From positions 1-51,887 of the forward strand of contig CALCRU010000043.1 in assembly GCA_937894335.1 (NCBI GenBank): a stretch of 51,887 nt of DNA, given 5' to 3'. The notes beneath the pieces are model-generated. The model saw nothing but the letters and a program-made list of their open reading frames with translations, made no database searches and had not been told where the DNA came from. Shown in pieces: positions 6,535 through 14,547 of the stretch (position 1 is its first letter; each line of letters opens with the position of its first letter). The translations under genes were made by a program, and so were the position numbers. The DNA is from an uncultured Treponema sp. (GTDB lineage: Bacteria > Spirochaetota > Spirochaetia > Treponematales > Treponemataceae).

Positions 6535-8430
6535 CTAGTTTGCCCTGCGTGACAGGAAGACTATTGAAACCACAATGACAAGCACCGTGTAGAAAATGCA
6601 GAGCGCAACAAAAGCAAAACCTCCGCAAAGTCCTACCATCAGGTAATTAAAGAGCGTGAACAGATAGTCAAATATGTCTAGGGCAACATAAAGCATTATT
6701 GTTATAAGGGGGAACATAAATATCCACCTAAAGCGGAATGCTTCCTTTACATCAGTAATGCGGTAGTTCCATGCAAATGATGCCGCCACGATTACAAGAA
6801 TCAGAATGTAGAAGGGATATGTAATTCTCTTTACAAAAGATTGATTGTAAACTTCCTTTGAAAAGCCATATTGTTCTGCACGAGGAATAAAACTTCTAAG
6901 GGTAAGCAATGACATAAAATCCGCCCCCTGAGAAACTTCTCCTAAAAGGTCAAAGTCATCGTAGTTCATGGGAAGCAGAATGTATGTAGGCTCCTCACTG
7001 GATTCAACATAGTCATCAGTTGCAAATTCTTCCGTGTTTCTTATGTTGAATTTTGCCGCAATGTAGGCAGGAATTCCAGACTCGCTGTAGGAATACTCCG
7101 GCTTGCTTACAATGCCTTCTGTAACCCTGTCTACAGACTGAAGTTGAACATAGGGAATTGAGCGCCAGTTTTTCTGCACGCCAAGAATTGCTTTTGTTTC
7201 TTCGTCAAGAACTGTAACGGGAACAGCCATTACCTTTGCAAAAGGAACAGTAAAGAATCGTACAAATCTTCCCCGTGAGTCATACTGCGCAACATTAAAT
7301 CCGTCGAGATAGCGTATATAACCGCCAGTTTCTTCCAGCGACACGGCTCCACCAATGCATAGAACAAGTCGGCCTCCGTCTGCATAAGGCAAAGAAAAGT
7401 AAATGTCATGCACTGATTCCATAAAGCGAAGGTCTGTTGTTTCGTCTATAAAGAAGTAGTCGCTTTCTACGCGCTCTTTTGAAATGGCAAGATAACGGAC
7501 TACATCAGGGTCTTCGGCATGTTCGGCAGAAGAGCGGCTTAAGGTTGTAAAAATGTAGTAGGCCTTAAGGTTGTCTCCACTGTTAAGGGCGGCGTAACCT
7601 TCTTTCTTTTTTGCAAAGTAATTTTTTTCCGCCTCGTTGTTAAATCCACTGGGATTACTAAGCTGATTCCATGCTTCGTTTGCGGCATCCTGAGCGCGGC
7701 TTCTGTTGGTGTCTGTTCCGCTACAAGCCTGAAGTGCAAGGCTAGCCCAGTAGTGGGCGTTAAACCAGTTTCCAGCAGCGGCTTCTGCATCAGACTTGTC
7801 CAAAAGTTCCTTTACTGTGTAGACTGAGTCGGCAGTCTTAATGGCGGTAGTAATGTGTTCAAAGGAATCCTGCCCTTGAGAGTTGGAAGCGTTGTCGTGA
7901 AGGCGTTCAAGAGTGTCTTCTGTTTCCTTTAGAAGTCTTACGGCAGTCTCGTTACTGGGAGCGGTCTTGTAGGCAAGCTTAGCATACTGCCATGCAAGAA
8001 GAGGCTTTCCTTCTAGCTGATATTTTTTTACAAAGAAAAGCTGTTTGGTAAGTTCTTCGGGGGCTTCAGTTACCGTTTTCTGATGCCGATCTACAAGAGA
8101 AACAAAAATCTCTTCGCTAAATGTAAGGACGGCGGCAATTATTAGTCCCACAATGAATATGTGCTTAAAGCGAGTAAACATTCCGGGAGAAAATCTTGCG
8201 ACATTTGCATTTGACCTTACCTTCCACTGGGCAGTGCATCCAGCCATAAATCCCGTAAGAAGAATTGCAGGAAGGAACATAAGGAACCACTGAAGGGCCC
8301 TAAAAAATTTGTAGCCGTTTTCCGCACCGGGTAACAGCTGGGGCAAATTGCCGTAGAAAAACGAAAACGCCACACATCCGCCAAAGATGACAGCAGTGTA
8401 CACGGTAAGAATTGCAATTATCTTTTTCAT
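6535..8430 (-). CDS. membrane protein with large soluble insert, LptF/G-like topology
   Basis: The 631-residue protein is not assigned to a family. Three transmembrane segments lie within the first ~110 residues. A soluble domain of about 400 residues follows whose first part is helical and TPR-like (LLAWQYAKLAYKTAP, GNWFNAHYWASLALQA, NSGDNLKAYYIFTTL) and whose second part is beta-rich. Three or four transmembrane segments lie at the C-terminus. The 3+soluble+3 layout recalls LptF/LptG permeases, but sequence identity cannot be judged by eye. Its ATG overlaps the stop of the upstream membrane gene (ATGA), implying translational coupling and probably a shared complex. Confidence 0.6.
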   Translation of the reverse strand: MKKIIAILTVYTAVIFGGCVAFSFFYGNLPQLLPGAENGYKFFRALQWFLMFLPAILLTGFMAGCTAQWKVRSNANVARFSPGMFTRFKHIFIVGLIIAAVLTFSEEIFVSLVDRHQKTVTEAPEELTKQLFFVKKYQLEGKPLLAWQYAKLAYKTAPSNETAVRLLKETEDTLERLHDNASNSQGQDSFEHITTAIKTADSVYTVKELLDKSDAEAAAGNWFNAHYWASLALQACSGTDTNRSRAQDAANEAWNQLSNPSGFNNEAEKNYFAKKKEGYAALNSGDNLKAYYIFTTLSRSSAEHAEDPDVVRYLAISKERVESDYFFIDETTDLRFMESVHDIYFSLPYADGGRLVLCIGGAVSLEETGGYIRYLDGFNVAQYDSRGRFVRFFTVPFAKVMAVPVTVLDEETKAILGVQKNWRSIPYVQLQSVDRVTEGIVSKPEYSYSESGIPAYIAAKFNIRNTEEFATDDYVESSEEPTYILLPMNYDDFDLLGEVSQGADFMSLLTLRSFIPRAEQYGFSKEVYNQSFVKRITYPFYILILVIVAASFAWNYRITDVKEAFRFRWIFMFPLITIMLYVALDIFDYLFTLFNYLMVGLCGGFAFVALCIFYTVLVIVVSIVFLSRRAN

Positions 8431-9425
8431 GCAAAAGCCTCCTCTTCACTTTGATTCAGAAGCTTCTGCCTTTTTTTATTTTTAGCACGGAAGATAATTC
8501 CAAGAATCAGCATGAACAGGGCAAAGGCAAGGTTGACCAAAACCTGTAGCGGATTCTGTATGAAGGGAAACTTTGAAAACCAAGAGGCAACAGTTCGGGA
8601 GGCAGAGTCAAACACATGACCCATTACAAACAGGGAGTTGCACACAAGGACGGCAACAGTTGCGTAAAGAATTGCATTCATGTTAAGGAGTCGCCATGAA
8701 GACAGTTTGCAGAATCCCAAAACTGAACAAAGGGCAATGCCTATTGAAGCGTAAAAGGCCCATGTAAGGTAACCGCCGGAACGGGCACGATAAGCGCCAG
8801 CAAGAAGACCCTTGTACCAAGTAAGAACCTGCCTTAACAGAGGCGGCATGGCAACTGTTTCGCCAATAAGGGGATCTGTAAATTCAGAAGAGTCAGAAAT
8901 GGTGGTGACATTTGAAAAAGTGTATACTGCCTGACGGTCGGGCGTAGTGTCATACAAAAGTCCACGGGCATCGCCTTCTGAAGAAACTTCGGAATAGTAA
9001 AAGACAGCGTCATCCTGTTCGCGGAAAAATCCAGAAGAAAGCAGAACCTCTCCCTTTTCTACAACACGGTCAGAAACCTTTGATTCGGTAAGACTAAGCA
9101 GGGGTGGCAGAATTACATACCAAGTTACCAGAGAAAGGACAACCATGGTTATGACGGGCAGGACGGTGTTTGTCTGATGTCTGGTAAGGTAAAATGCCAT
9201 GCACAGGGAGGAAAATCCCAGTACCATGGGCAGGAGGATTCTTACCCCTTCCAGAAAAAGAGCAAAAGAAAATGCCTTAAGAGACTGCCCCGCAACCAAA
9301 GTGGTGCAAAGCTTATAACTCATGTAAACGGCAGAAAAAAGTACGGTGCCTGCTATGCAAAAAATGAGGTAACAAAGAATCAGGCGCAAAGACAAGCCCA
9401 AAGCCTCTGCATGTGACGGTTTCAT
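8427..9425 (-). CDS. membrane protein with LptF/LptG-like 3+3 TM layout
   Basis: The protein is about 332 residues. Three transmembrane segments (roughly residues 9-37, 45-75, 82-107) precede a ~110-residue extracytoplasmic domain, followed by three more segments and a basic tail. Size and topology resemble lipopolysaccharide-export permeases LptF and LptG; the assignment is structural inference only. The start at 9425 is preferred because TAAAAT (9439-9434) ends eight bases upstream, the same geometry seen before several other genes here. Alternatives are 9443 and 9527. The stop overlaps the next gene by 4 bp. Confidence 0.6.
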   Translation of the reverse strand: MKPSHAEALGLSLRLILCYLIFCIAGTVLFSAVYMSYKLCTTLVAGQSLKAFSFALFLEGVRILLPMVLGFSSLCMAFYLTRHQTNTVLPVITMVVLSLVTWYVILPPLLSLTESKVSDRVVEKGEVLLSSGFFREQDDAVFYYSEVSSEGDARGLLYDTTPDRQAVYTFSNVTTISDSSEFTDPLIGETVAMPPLLRQVLTWYKGLLAGAYRARSGGYLTWAFYASIGIALCSVLGFCKLSSWRLLNMNAILYATVAVLVCNSLFVMGHVFDSASRTVASWFSKFPFIQNPLQVLVNLAFALFMLILGIIFRAKNKKRQKLLNQSEEEAFA

Positions 9426-9527
9426 AGAACTTAATTTTACCATTAAAGCGGTAAAAAAACAACTGGAAATTTGCACTGGCGGTTCAGCAAGGTTAACAGA
9501 TGCCAGACTTTTCCACAACTTGCACAC

Positions 9528-9784
9528 AGGAGCGTTTACTGCTATAAAGACAAGTGTCAGCGTAAACCCTTATAATTCAAGACATTACAAAGGTTTGCAA
9601 TTTTTATCTATACCAATGTATAATTCCTTGTATTATAAAGAAATAAAAAAGTCAATATATTTTTAAAATTTTTTTTTAGAAATTTTCCTAAACAAAAAGA
9701 AGGGTTTTTAAATTAAATCTTTAAAAAATTCACTGGAACTCCCACTTTTTCCACAGGTTAGTCACATCCATTCAAAATTGGAGC
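9528..9784. other. AT-rich intergenic stretch
   Basis: About 260 bp lie between the start region of the membrane-protein pair and the STAS-gene terminator. The central part (about 9590-9735) is extremely A+T-rich with long T runs. Two TTTTCCACA sequences lie near 9509 and 9748. No open reading frame, RNA fold or repeat family is recognised. It may hold upstream promoter elements for the divergent or downstream genes. Confidence 0.5.
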
Positions 9785-9821
9785 AAAAAAAAATGCCCGC
9801 CGACCTTACAGCCAACGGGCA
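9785..9821 (-). terminator. intrinsic terminator of the STAS gene
   Basis: On the minus strand an 11-bp stem TGCCCGTTGGC/GTCGGCGGGCA (9811-9821 with 9794-9804, three G-U pairs, 6-nt loop) is followed by nine T residues. It begins about 20 bp past the stop codon of the STAS gene. Confidence 0.88.
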
Positions 9822-9841
9822 CTCTGTAGCAGGAAGAAAAA

Positions 9842-10390
9842 CTATCCCAGGAAAACCTGACCCTGCTGATTTATTGCAAGAATTGACTTACACTCTGAAC
9901 AGCGGAAGCGACCGCTCTTTGTTGCCTTAAGACGCTTTGAGCATACTGGGCATGAAAAAACTTTTGGGAAAACGCTTGCTTCTACTGGTGCGCCCTTCTT
10001 AAAGAAGTCTATTGATTCCTCAAGGGTGTCCTTAATGTTAAAGAACTGGCTAAATCCAAGAAGCTGGAAAACTTCATGTACCTTGGGCTGAATGCTCATA
10101 AGCACAATGTCGCCTCCCTTTGGCTTTACAAGTTTAAGGAAAGATGTAAATGAACCTATACCTGTAGAAGAAACATAGTTAAGGTTTGCACAGTTAAAGA
10201 CAATGTTGTGGTATCCTGCCGTAACAATAAGGCTTACCTGCTTCTGAAAGTGGATAGAGTTATAAGTGTCAATGTAACCGTTCAGATAAACCAGAATTCC
10301 GTTTTCAACACCGGCAAGTTTATCCAACGACATTTTAAGGCTGTCATCTTTTTCGTCATTGAAGCCAGGAACTAAATCGTTGCTACTCAT
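9842..10390 (-). CDS. STAS-domain protein with C-terminal zinc ribbon
   Basis: The 182-residue protein carries a STAS domain (about residues 20-130) of the anti-anti-sigma type. The segment NLNYVSSTGIGSF contains the Ser-Ser-Thr-Gly phosphorylation loop typical of SpoIIAA-like antagonists. A short C-terminal zinc-ribbon-like module follows with cysteine pairs CPVC and CSEC, which ordinary SpoIIAA proteins lack. A GGAGG Shine-Dalgarno sequence and a consensus promoter precede it, and a terminator follows, so it is a monocistronic unit. No kinase or phosphatase partner is adjacent. A role in partner-switching regulation is likely; the target is unknown. Confidence 0.85.
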   Translation of the reverse strand: MSSNDLVPGFNDEKDDSLKMSLDKLAGVENGILVYLNGYIDTYNSIHFQKQVSLIVTAGYHNIVFNCANLNYVSSTGIGSFTSFLKLVKPKGGDIVLMSIQPKVHEVFQLLGFSQFFNIKDTLEESIDFFKKGAPVEASVFPKVFSCPVCSKRLKATKSGRFRCSECKSILAINQQGQVFLG

Positions 10391-10400
10391 ATTCCTCCGT

Positions 10401-10455
10401 GACTTACATAAGTCCGTTTACCTTTTATTGTACACAAAAGACTTGTGCGTGTCAA
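10401..10455 (-). promoter_or_regulatory. promoter and leader inverted repeat of the STAS gene
   Basis: On the minus strand TTGACA (10455-10450), a 17-bp spacer and TACAAT (10432-10427) form a near-consensus promoter. In the leader GACTTA/TAAGTC (10401-10414, 2-bp spacer) forms an inverted repeat just before the Shine-Dalgarno sequence. It could be an operator or a small hairpin. Confidence 0.75.
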
Positions 10456-10473
10456 ATAAAAATCTCCATTTTC

Positions 10474-11118
10474 TTAAGATTCTACATTTAGGAGCAGTCC
10501 GTTCAAAGTTGGGCTTTTTATAAGGCGAAGAGCCTCTTTTGCTACAGTAAGAGCAGGCATGGCCTTTTTTCCCTGGGGAACGGAAGTAACATATCCGGGA
10601 AGAATGCCGTTGCAGGTAATGTTGTAGTTTCCATAGCATTCCCCTACGGATTTTACCAGCACAGAAAGACCTGTCTTTGCTCCTGCATAAGCCGCATTTG
10701 TCCGACAGACACGAACCGATTCAGTCCTTGTGCCGCCAAAGATAATTATGCGTCCAAACCGCCGCTCCATCATGTGGGGTAATGCCGCACTTAAAAGCAT
10801 TCCGTTAAGGGCATAGTCGTGCATGGCAACTTTTTCCCAGTCACTAGGAAGAGTTTCGTGCAAGGGCTTTTGTACAAAGGGACCATAACAGAGGCAGAGA
10901 ATGTCGCAGGAAGAAATATGTTGGTCCAGTTCGGGGCCAAAGGAATTATTTTCTAGCGCCATGGAGATTATGCCGTCTGCAGGAGCGTAAAGGGCATTTT
11001 TGTTCTGTCTGGAATTTCCAGTTACGGTAACTGAGCAGCCTTCATCTTTAAGAAGTTGGGCAAGTTCTTTTCCTATTCCGCTAGTTCCGCCAAACACTAG
11101 TGCTTTTTTATCTTCCAT
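10474..11118 (-). CDS. short-chain dehydrogenase/reductase (SDR)
   Basis: The 214-residue protein has the Rossmann dinucleotide motif GGTSGIGKELA near the N-terminus and a Tyr-x-x-x-Lys-type active site (YAGAKTG), followed by the SDR region ITCNGILPGYV. It is rather short for an SDR and its substrate cannot be told. The start at 11118 is chosen because it places the glycine motif at residues 9-14 and TACAAT ends six bases upstream; an in-frame extension to 11262 would run into the divergent methyltransferase gene. There is no Shine-Dalgarno sequence. Confidence 0.85.
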   Translation of the reverse strand: MEDKKALVFGGTSGIGKELAQLLKDEGCSVTVTGNSRQNKNALYAPADGIISMALENNSFGPELDQHISSCDILCLCYGPFVQKPLHETLPSDWEKVAMHDYALNGMLLSAALPHMMERRFGRIIIFGGTRTESVRVCRTNAAYAGAKTGLSVLVKSVGECYGNYNITCNGILPGYVTSVPQGKKAMPALTVAKEALRLIKSPTLNGLLLNVES

Positions 11119-11124
11119 GTTTGT

Positions 11125-11155
11125 ATTGTAGCCCAAAAAAGGCAAATGGTATACA
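11125..11155. promoter_or_regulatory. closely spaced divergent -10 elements, SDR and trmJ-like genes
   Basis: On the plus strand TATACA (11150-11155) ends nine bases before the methyltransferase ATG. On the minus strand TACAAT (11130-11125) ends six bases before the SDR ATG. The two start codons are only 46 bp apart and neither gene has a Shine-Dalgarno sequence. The -35 matches are poor (TTGTAG at 11127-11132 for the plus strand), so these are weak or differently recognised promoters. Confidence 0.45.
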
Positions 11156-11164
11156 GTTTTTTCC

Positions 11165-11887
11165 ATGAATCTTGACAACATAGTCATCGTACTGTGCCAC
11201 CCTGAAGAAAGCCGCAACATAGGAGCAGTTTGCCGCAGCATGGCAAACAACGGAATCCACACGCTAAGGATTGTAGGAAAAAGGGAAGACTACGACGACA
11301 CCCGGGTACGCATTCTTGCAATACACGCCGCATATATTTGGGAAAAGGCGGAATTTTTTGATTCAATAAGGGCCGCAACCAAAGACTGTACCTGTGCCGC
11401 AGGAACCACACGCCGCCGAGGAAAAAAACGCAAGGGAAAACTTTTACTGCCCGAAGAATTTGTTTCGGTAACAGACACAAACAGCGCAAAGGCTGCAATA
11501 GTATTTGGAAACGAAAGGACTGGACTTACCGACGATGAACTTCTTGAATGCACTGTAGGCGTAACCATTCCCTCCAGTCAGGAATTTGCTTCGCTAAACT
11601 TAAGCCATGCAGTTCATGTAATGTGCTATCACTGCTTTAGAGAAACCCAAAAAGACTTTTCTGGCTACACGCCAATTTCTCTTGAACGGCTAGAAAAAAC
11701 CGTAAGCGAAATAACAAACAGTCTGGAAAAAATCGGATTCTTTTCGCGCACAGGAAAAACAGATATGTCTCTCTTTTGGAGAAACCTTCTTTCCCGAGCC
11801 GCACTAAGCGAAAGTGAAGCAAAGTACATAGAAAAAATCTTTGACAAGGCGGCAGGCCTTTCCCAAAAGTCTAAGCAGTCAGACTAA
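11165..11887 (+). CDS. TrmJ-type SPOUT RNA 2'-O-methyltransferase
   Basis: The 240-residue protein belongs to the SpoU/TrmH superfamily. Motif 1 is in PEESRNIGAVCRSMAN, motif 2 in FGNERTGLTDDEL, and motif 3 in IPSSQEFASLNLSHAV, the trefoil-knot SAM site. The wording of motif 3 and the C-terminal helical extension fit TrmJ (2'-O-methylation of tRNA position 32), although the exact RNA substrate is inferred. No Shine-Dalgarno sequence precedes the ATG. The stop codon overlaps that of the convergent regulator gene. Confidence 0.88.
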   Translation: MNLDNIVIVLCHPEESRNIGAVCRSMANNGIHTLRIVGKREDYDDTRVRILAIHAAYIWEKAEFFDSIRAATKDCTCAAGTTRRRGKKRKGKLLLPEEFVSVTDTNSAKAAIVFGNERTGLTDDELLECTVGVTIPSSQEFASLNLSHAVHVMCYHCFRETQKDFSGYTPISLERLEKTVSEITNSLEKIGFFSRTGKTDMSLFWRNLLSRAALSESEAKYIEKIFDKAAGLSQKSKQSD

Positions 11888-13002
11888 AAGAAATCAAAAT
11901 CATCAGCGGTAAGAACTTGGGAGCGGGACAGAGTACATGCTCTTGAAACATAATTGCACAACTGCCTTATGTTACCCGGCCAGGAAAAAACGCTAAGCCT
12001 TTCCAGAGCGGAAGAAGAAAGGGACTTGTTAAGACGACGGGCACACTCGCATGCAATCCGAGGAATGTCTTCCTTGTGATCCCTTAGCGGTGGCACTTGA
12101 ACAGAAAGCACATCTATGCGGTAAAGCAGGTCGAAGCGAAAGAGTCCCCTTTTTGCCCTTTCTGCAAGATCTGCGTTTGTTGCAAAGACAAGGCGGGCGT
12201 TAAACGATAGTTCCTTCATACTCCCCACTCTGCGGAATTTTTTTGTTTCGATTACGGTAAGAATTTTAGACTGAATGGCAAGATCTAGTTCTGCAATTTC
12301 GTCCAGAAGAAGAGTGCCCTTTTCTGCCTGTTCAAAAAGTCCGGGTGCATCCTGTGCATCGGTAAAAGCGCCCCTTACCGTTCCAAAGAGCTGGCTTTCT
12401 GCAAGTGAGCTGGAAAGTTCCGCAACATTCATTGAACAGAAAGGACCGCATTTAAATTCTGACAGTTCGTGAATCTTTCTTGCCGTCACTGATTTTCCAC
12501 TTCCACTTTCGCCCAAAAGCAAAACAGGCTCTCTGGACTTTGCAATGCATTCAAGCTTTAAATTAAATGCAGTCTCGTCAAAGGTTTTAAGGGAACGCAC
12601 AGGACTCCTCTTTGGAAGTTCACGGGGAAGACTTTCCCATGACCGCCACACAACATCACGCAAAAGTGAACGGAGTCTTCCGCCCTCAGAAAATACGGTT
12701 GCAAAATATGCCTTTGGAAAAATCTCCCTGCCTTTGATCATTCTGTTTTTTCCCTCGCTAAAAATAATCACAAGGGGAATACCAAGTACATTTGTAATGT
12801 AGTCGTAAATTTCTACAAGAGACTGTTCGTCGCAAAAACGGTAGTCAACAAGAACGCAGTTGGGAAGTTTTGTCATGTTTAAAAGGTGGGCATACACTTG
12901 GGTTAAATCGGCATCAAAATCAAATTCACCAGACAGTTCCAGTAGGCACCACCTTGCAAGAAGGGGATTTTCTGAGAGTAGGAAAACTTCTCCTTTGGAC
13001 AT
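11884..13002 (-). CDS. AAA+ sigma-54-type regulator with altered GAFTGA loop, no Fis HTH
   Basis: The 372-residue protein has a divergent receiver-like N-domain (about 1-115) and a sigma-54-interaction AAA+ domain: Walker A GESGSGKS (164-171), Walker B LLLDE (231-235), and the arginine-finger region FRFDLLYRIDVL. The sigma-54-contacting loop reads GAFTDA (211-216) instead of GAFTGA. The protein stops shortly after the WPGNIRQL segment, so the usual C-terminal Fis-type DNA-binding helices are missing. It is last in the ctpA operon, 13 bp after the glycosyltransferase gene. It may act without DNA contact or without sigma-54. Confidence 0.85.
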   Translation of the reverse strand: MSKGEVFLLSENPLLARWCLLELSGEFDFDADLTQVYAHLLNMTKLPNCVLVDYRFCDEQSLVEIYDYITNVLGIPLVIIFSEGKNRMIKGREIFPKAYFATVFSEGGRLRSLLRDVVWRSWESLPRELPKRSPVRSLKTFDETAFNLKLECIAKSREPVLLLGESGSGKSVTARKIHELSEFKCGPFCSMNVAELSSSLAESQLFGTVRGAFTDAQDAPGLFEQAEKGTLLLDEIAELDLAIQSKILTVIETKKFRRVGSMKELSFNARLVFATNADLAERAKRGLFRFDLLYRIDVLSVQVPPLRDHKEDIPRIACECARRLNKSLSSSALERLSVFSWPGNIRQLCNYVSRACTLSRSQVLTADDFDFF

Positions 13003-13015
13003 TTATTAAATAAAG

Positions 13016-13765
13016 TCAGTCAGCATTCTTCCGCTTGAACAGACGATACCAGACAAGACTCAGTATATAATATATGTATGGAAAAAGTAAGAAGACTTTA
13101 AGCGGATTGTGTATAATTTCACTCCAAATTTCCAGTCCCCTGTCAAAAGTTTTTTCCTTTACGCGCTTTATTCGCTCGCTGAAAATTCCAATGCAGTCTC
13201 GGTAATACAGAAAGATGCTTGAAGAAAATCTGTTACGCCTTAGATATGACCAGCAGTCCTTTTCCCTTAAGCCCTCGCTTACCAAAACAAGAGAAGGAGA
13301 CGCCTTAAAAATTGCCTGAACAATATCGTCTTCAACAGTCTTTGGATAGTAGCCTACATAGCGGCCCACAATCTGCAGGGAAGGAAAGGTTGCTCTTACA
13401 TTTTTTTCGGCAGCCATAAGAGACTTTTTTCTTCCGCCAAAAAGATAGAGTGACTTGTAGTGATTTTCCAGAACAGAAAGAATTGAAATTACAGCGGTAA
13501 ACTGATTATACCTTACGGGAACATTCTTCTTTAAAAATCTTGCACCCCGTAAGATGCTCTTTGAAACAGGAAGAACCAAATCTGCATCGCGGACACACTG
13601 GGCGTAATCGTTCTTGCGACGAGCCTTAAGCAAATCCCACACAGAAAGAAAAACAATCTGCTTGGTACCAGGTTTTGCAAGCAGTTCCAGAATTTCCGTC
13701 TCCACATCCTGTGGCTGAAGAATGTCTACGGGAACTCCAAGCAATTCTATTCTTTCTACTGCCAT
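13016..13765 (-). CDS. WecG/TagA/CpsF-family glycosyltransferase
   Basis: The 249-residue protein resembles the WecG/TagA family, which adds a ManNAc-type sugar to a lipid-linked intermediate. Family features are the early segment GVPVDILQPQDVE, VFLSVWDLLKARR, a LFGGRKKS turn and the ASPSLVLVSEGLREKD stretch. The C-terminus is unusual: a hydrophobic segment (IYYILSLVWYRLF) could dock on the membrane. The start at 13765 follows GGAGAAGAAG and overlaps the rsmE stop by 10 bp; an extension to 13876 would lie wholly inside rsmE. The sugar and acceptor are unknown. Confidence 0.85.
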   Translation of the reverse strand: MAVERIELLGVPVDILQPQDVETEILELLAKPGTKQIVFLSVWDLLKARRKNDYAQCVRDADLVLPVSKSILRGARFLKKNVPVRYNQFTAVISILSVLENHYKSLYLFGGRKKSLMAAEKNVRATFPSLQIVGRYVGYYPKTVEDDIVQAIFKASPSLVLVSEGLREKDCWSYLRRNRFSSSIFLYYRDCIGIFSERIKRVKEKTFDRGLEIWSEIIHNPLKVFLLFPYIYYILSLVWYRLFKRKNAD

Positions 13766-14547
13766 ATCTTCTTCTCCATTAGCGCTGTCTGAACCGCCGC
13801 CATACCGTACAGGGCAGCAGTCTCGCATCGTAATATATTTGTTGCAAAATGCACGCCTGTAAAGCCGCCTTTGCATAAGGACCTGTATTCATCTGGCGAA
13901 ATACCGCCTTCCGCTCCCACAGCAAGAGCACAAAGAAGACAGTTTTCACTGTTCCTTAAAGCCTCGTGAAGGGGAACCGTGGATTCATTCCGTTCGTAAA
14001 GACAGACCGCACTAGCAGAAGCTCCATGTGCTTTAACTGCACTGCATTCCGTCTGCCACAGAGAAAGCGCCTCTTCCAAAGAGAGGCATTTTTCTACGGA
14101 AGTGTTAACAGGAGAACCGCTCTGCTCACGGGCCTCAAGAATAATCCGCTCCCAACGGTCAGACTTTTTTTTCAAAGATTCCAGAGATCCCTTCTGACAA
14201 AATTCTCCTGCAATGGGAATTATTTTTTCCACACCGCATTCCGTAGCCTGACGCACAATAAGTTCCATCTTTGCAGGTTTGGGCGCAAACTGAAAAAGCC
14301 ACAGTCTTACCTTTGGCGCTTGGGCAAGAGGTATTTCTACTGCAGAAGCACCAGTCTTTTGAAGAACCAACTTGTCGTTTTCTACCCGACACACAGTCAT
14401 TGCAACAAGAGAACCGTCTGCAAGCCGCACATTTACCATGTCGCCAGCACTGGCCCTAAGCACTGATTTAAGGTGAAAAAACTGTCTGCCTTCTATGCAG
14501 AGCATTCCCTCCCCATCGGGCATTTTTTCGCTTACAAGTTGCCTCAT
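13756..14547 (-). CDS. rsmE: 16S rRNA m3U1498 methyltransferase RsmE
   Basis: The 263-residue protein methylates N3 of U1498 in 16S rRNA. An N-terminal PUA-like domain includes HLKSVLRASAGD. The SPOUT knot follows with RQATECGVEKIIPI, REQSGSP, the SAM-binding GAEGGISPDEY and the C-terminal LRCETAALYGM. Length is slightly above the usual ~240 residues. Its start overlaps the ctpA stop (ATGA) and its end overlaps the next start, so the operon order is ctpA-rsmE-wecG-like-regulator. Confidence 0.94.
   Translation of the reverse strand: MRQLVSEKMPDGEGMLCIEGRQFFHLKSVLRASAGDMVNVRLADGSLVAMTVCRVENDKLVLQKTGASAVEIPLAQAPKVRLWLFQFAPKPAKMELIVRQATECGVEKIIPIAGEFCQKGSLESLKKKSDRWERIILEAREQSGSPVNTSVEKCLSLEEALSLWQTECSAVKAHGASASAVCLYERNESTVPLHEALRNSENCLLCALAVGAEGGISPDEYRSLCKGGFTGVHFATNILRCETAALYGMAAVQTALMEKKIWQ

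Noticed and set aside
9500..9760. AT-rich intergenic region with two TTTTCCACA sequences, possible replication origin
   Set aside because: The boxes differ from the DnaA consensus TTATNCACA, only two are present, and none of dnaA, dnaN, gyrB or rpmH is nearby.
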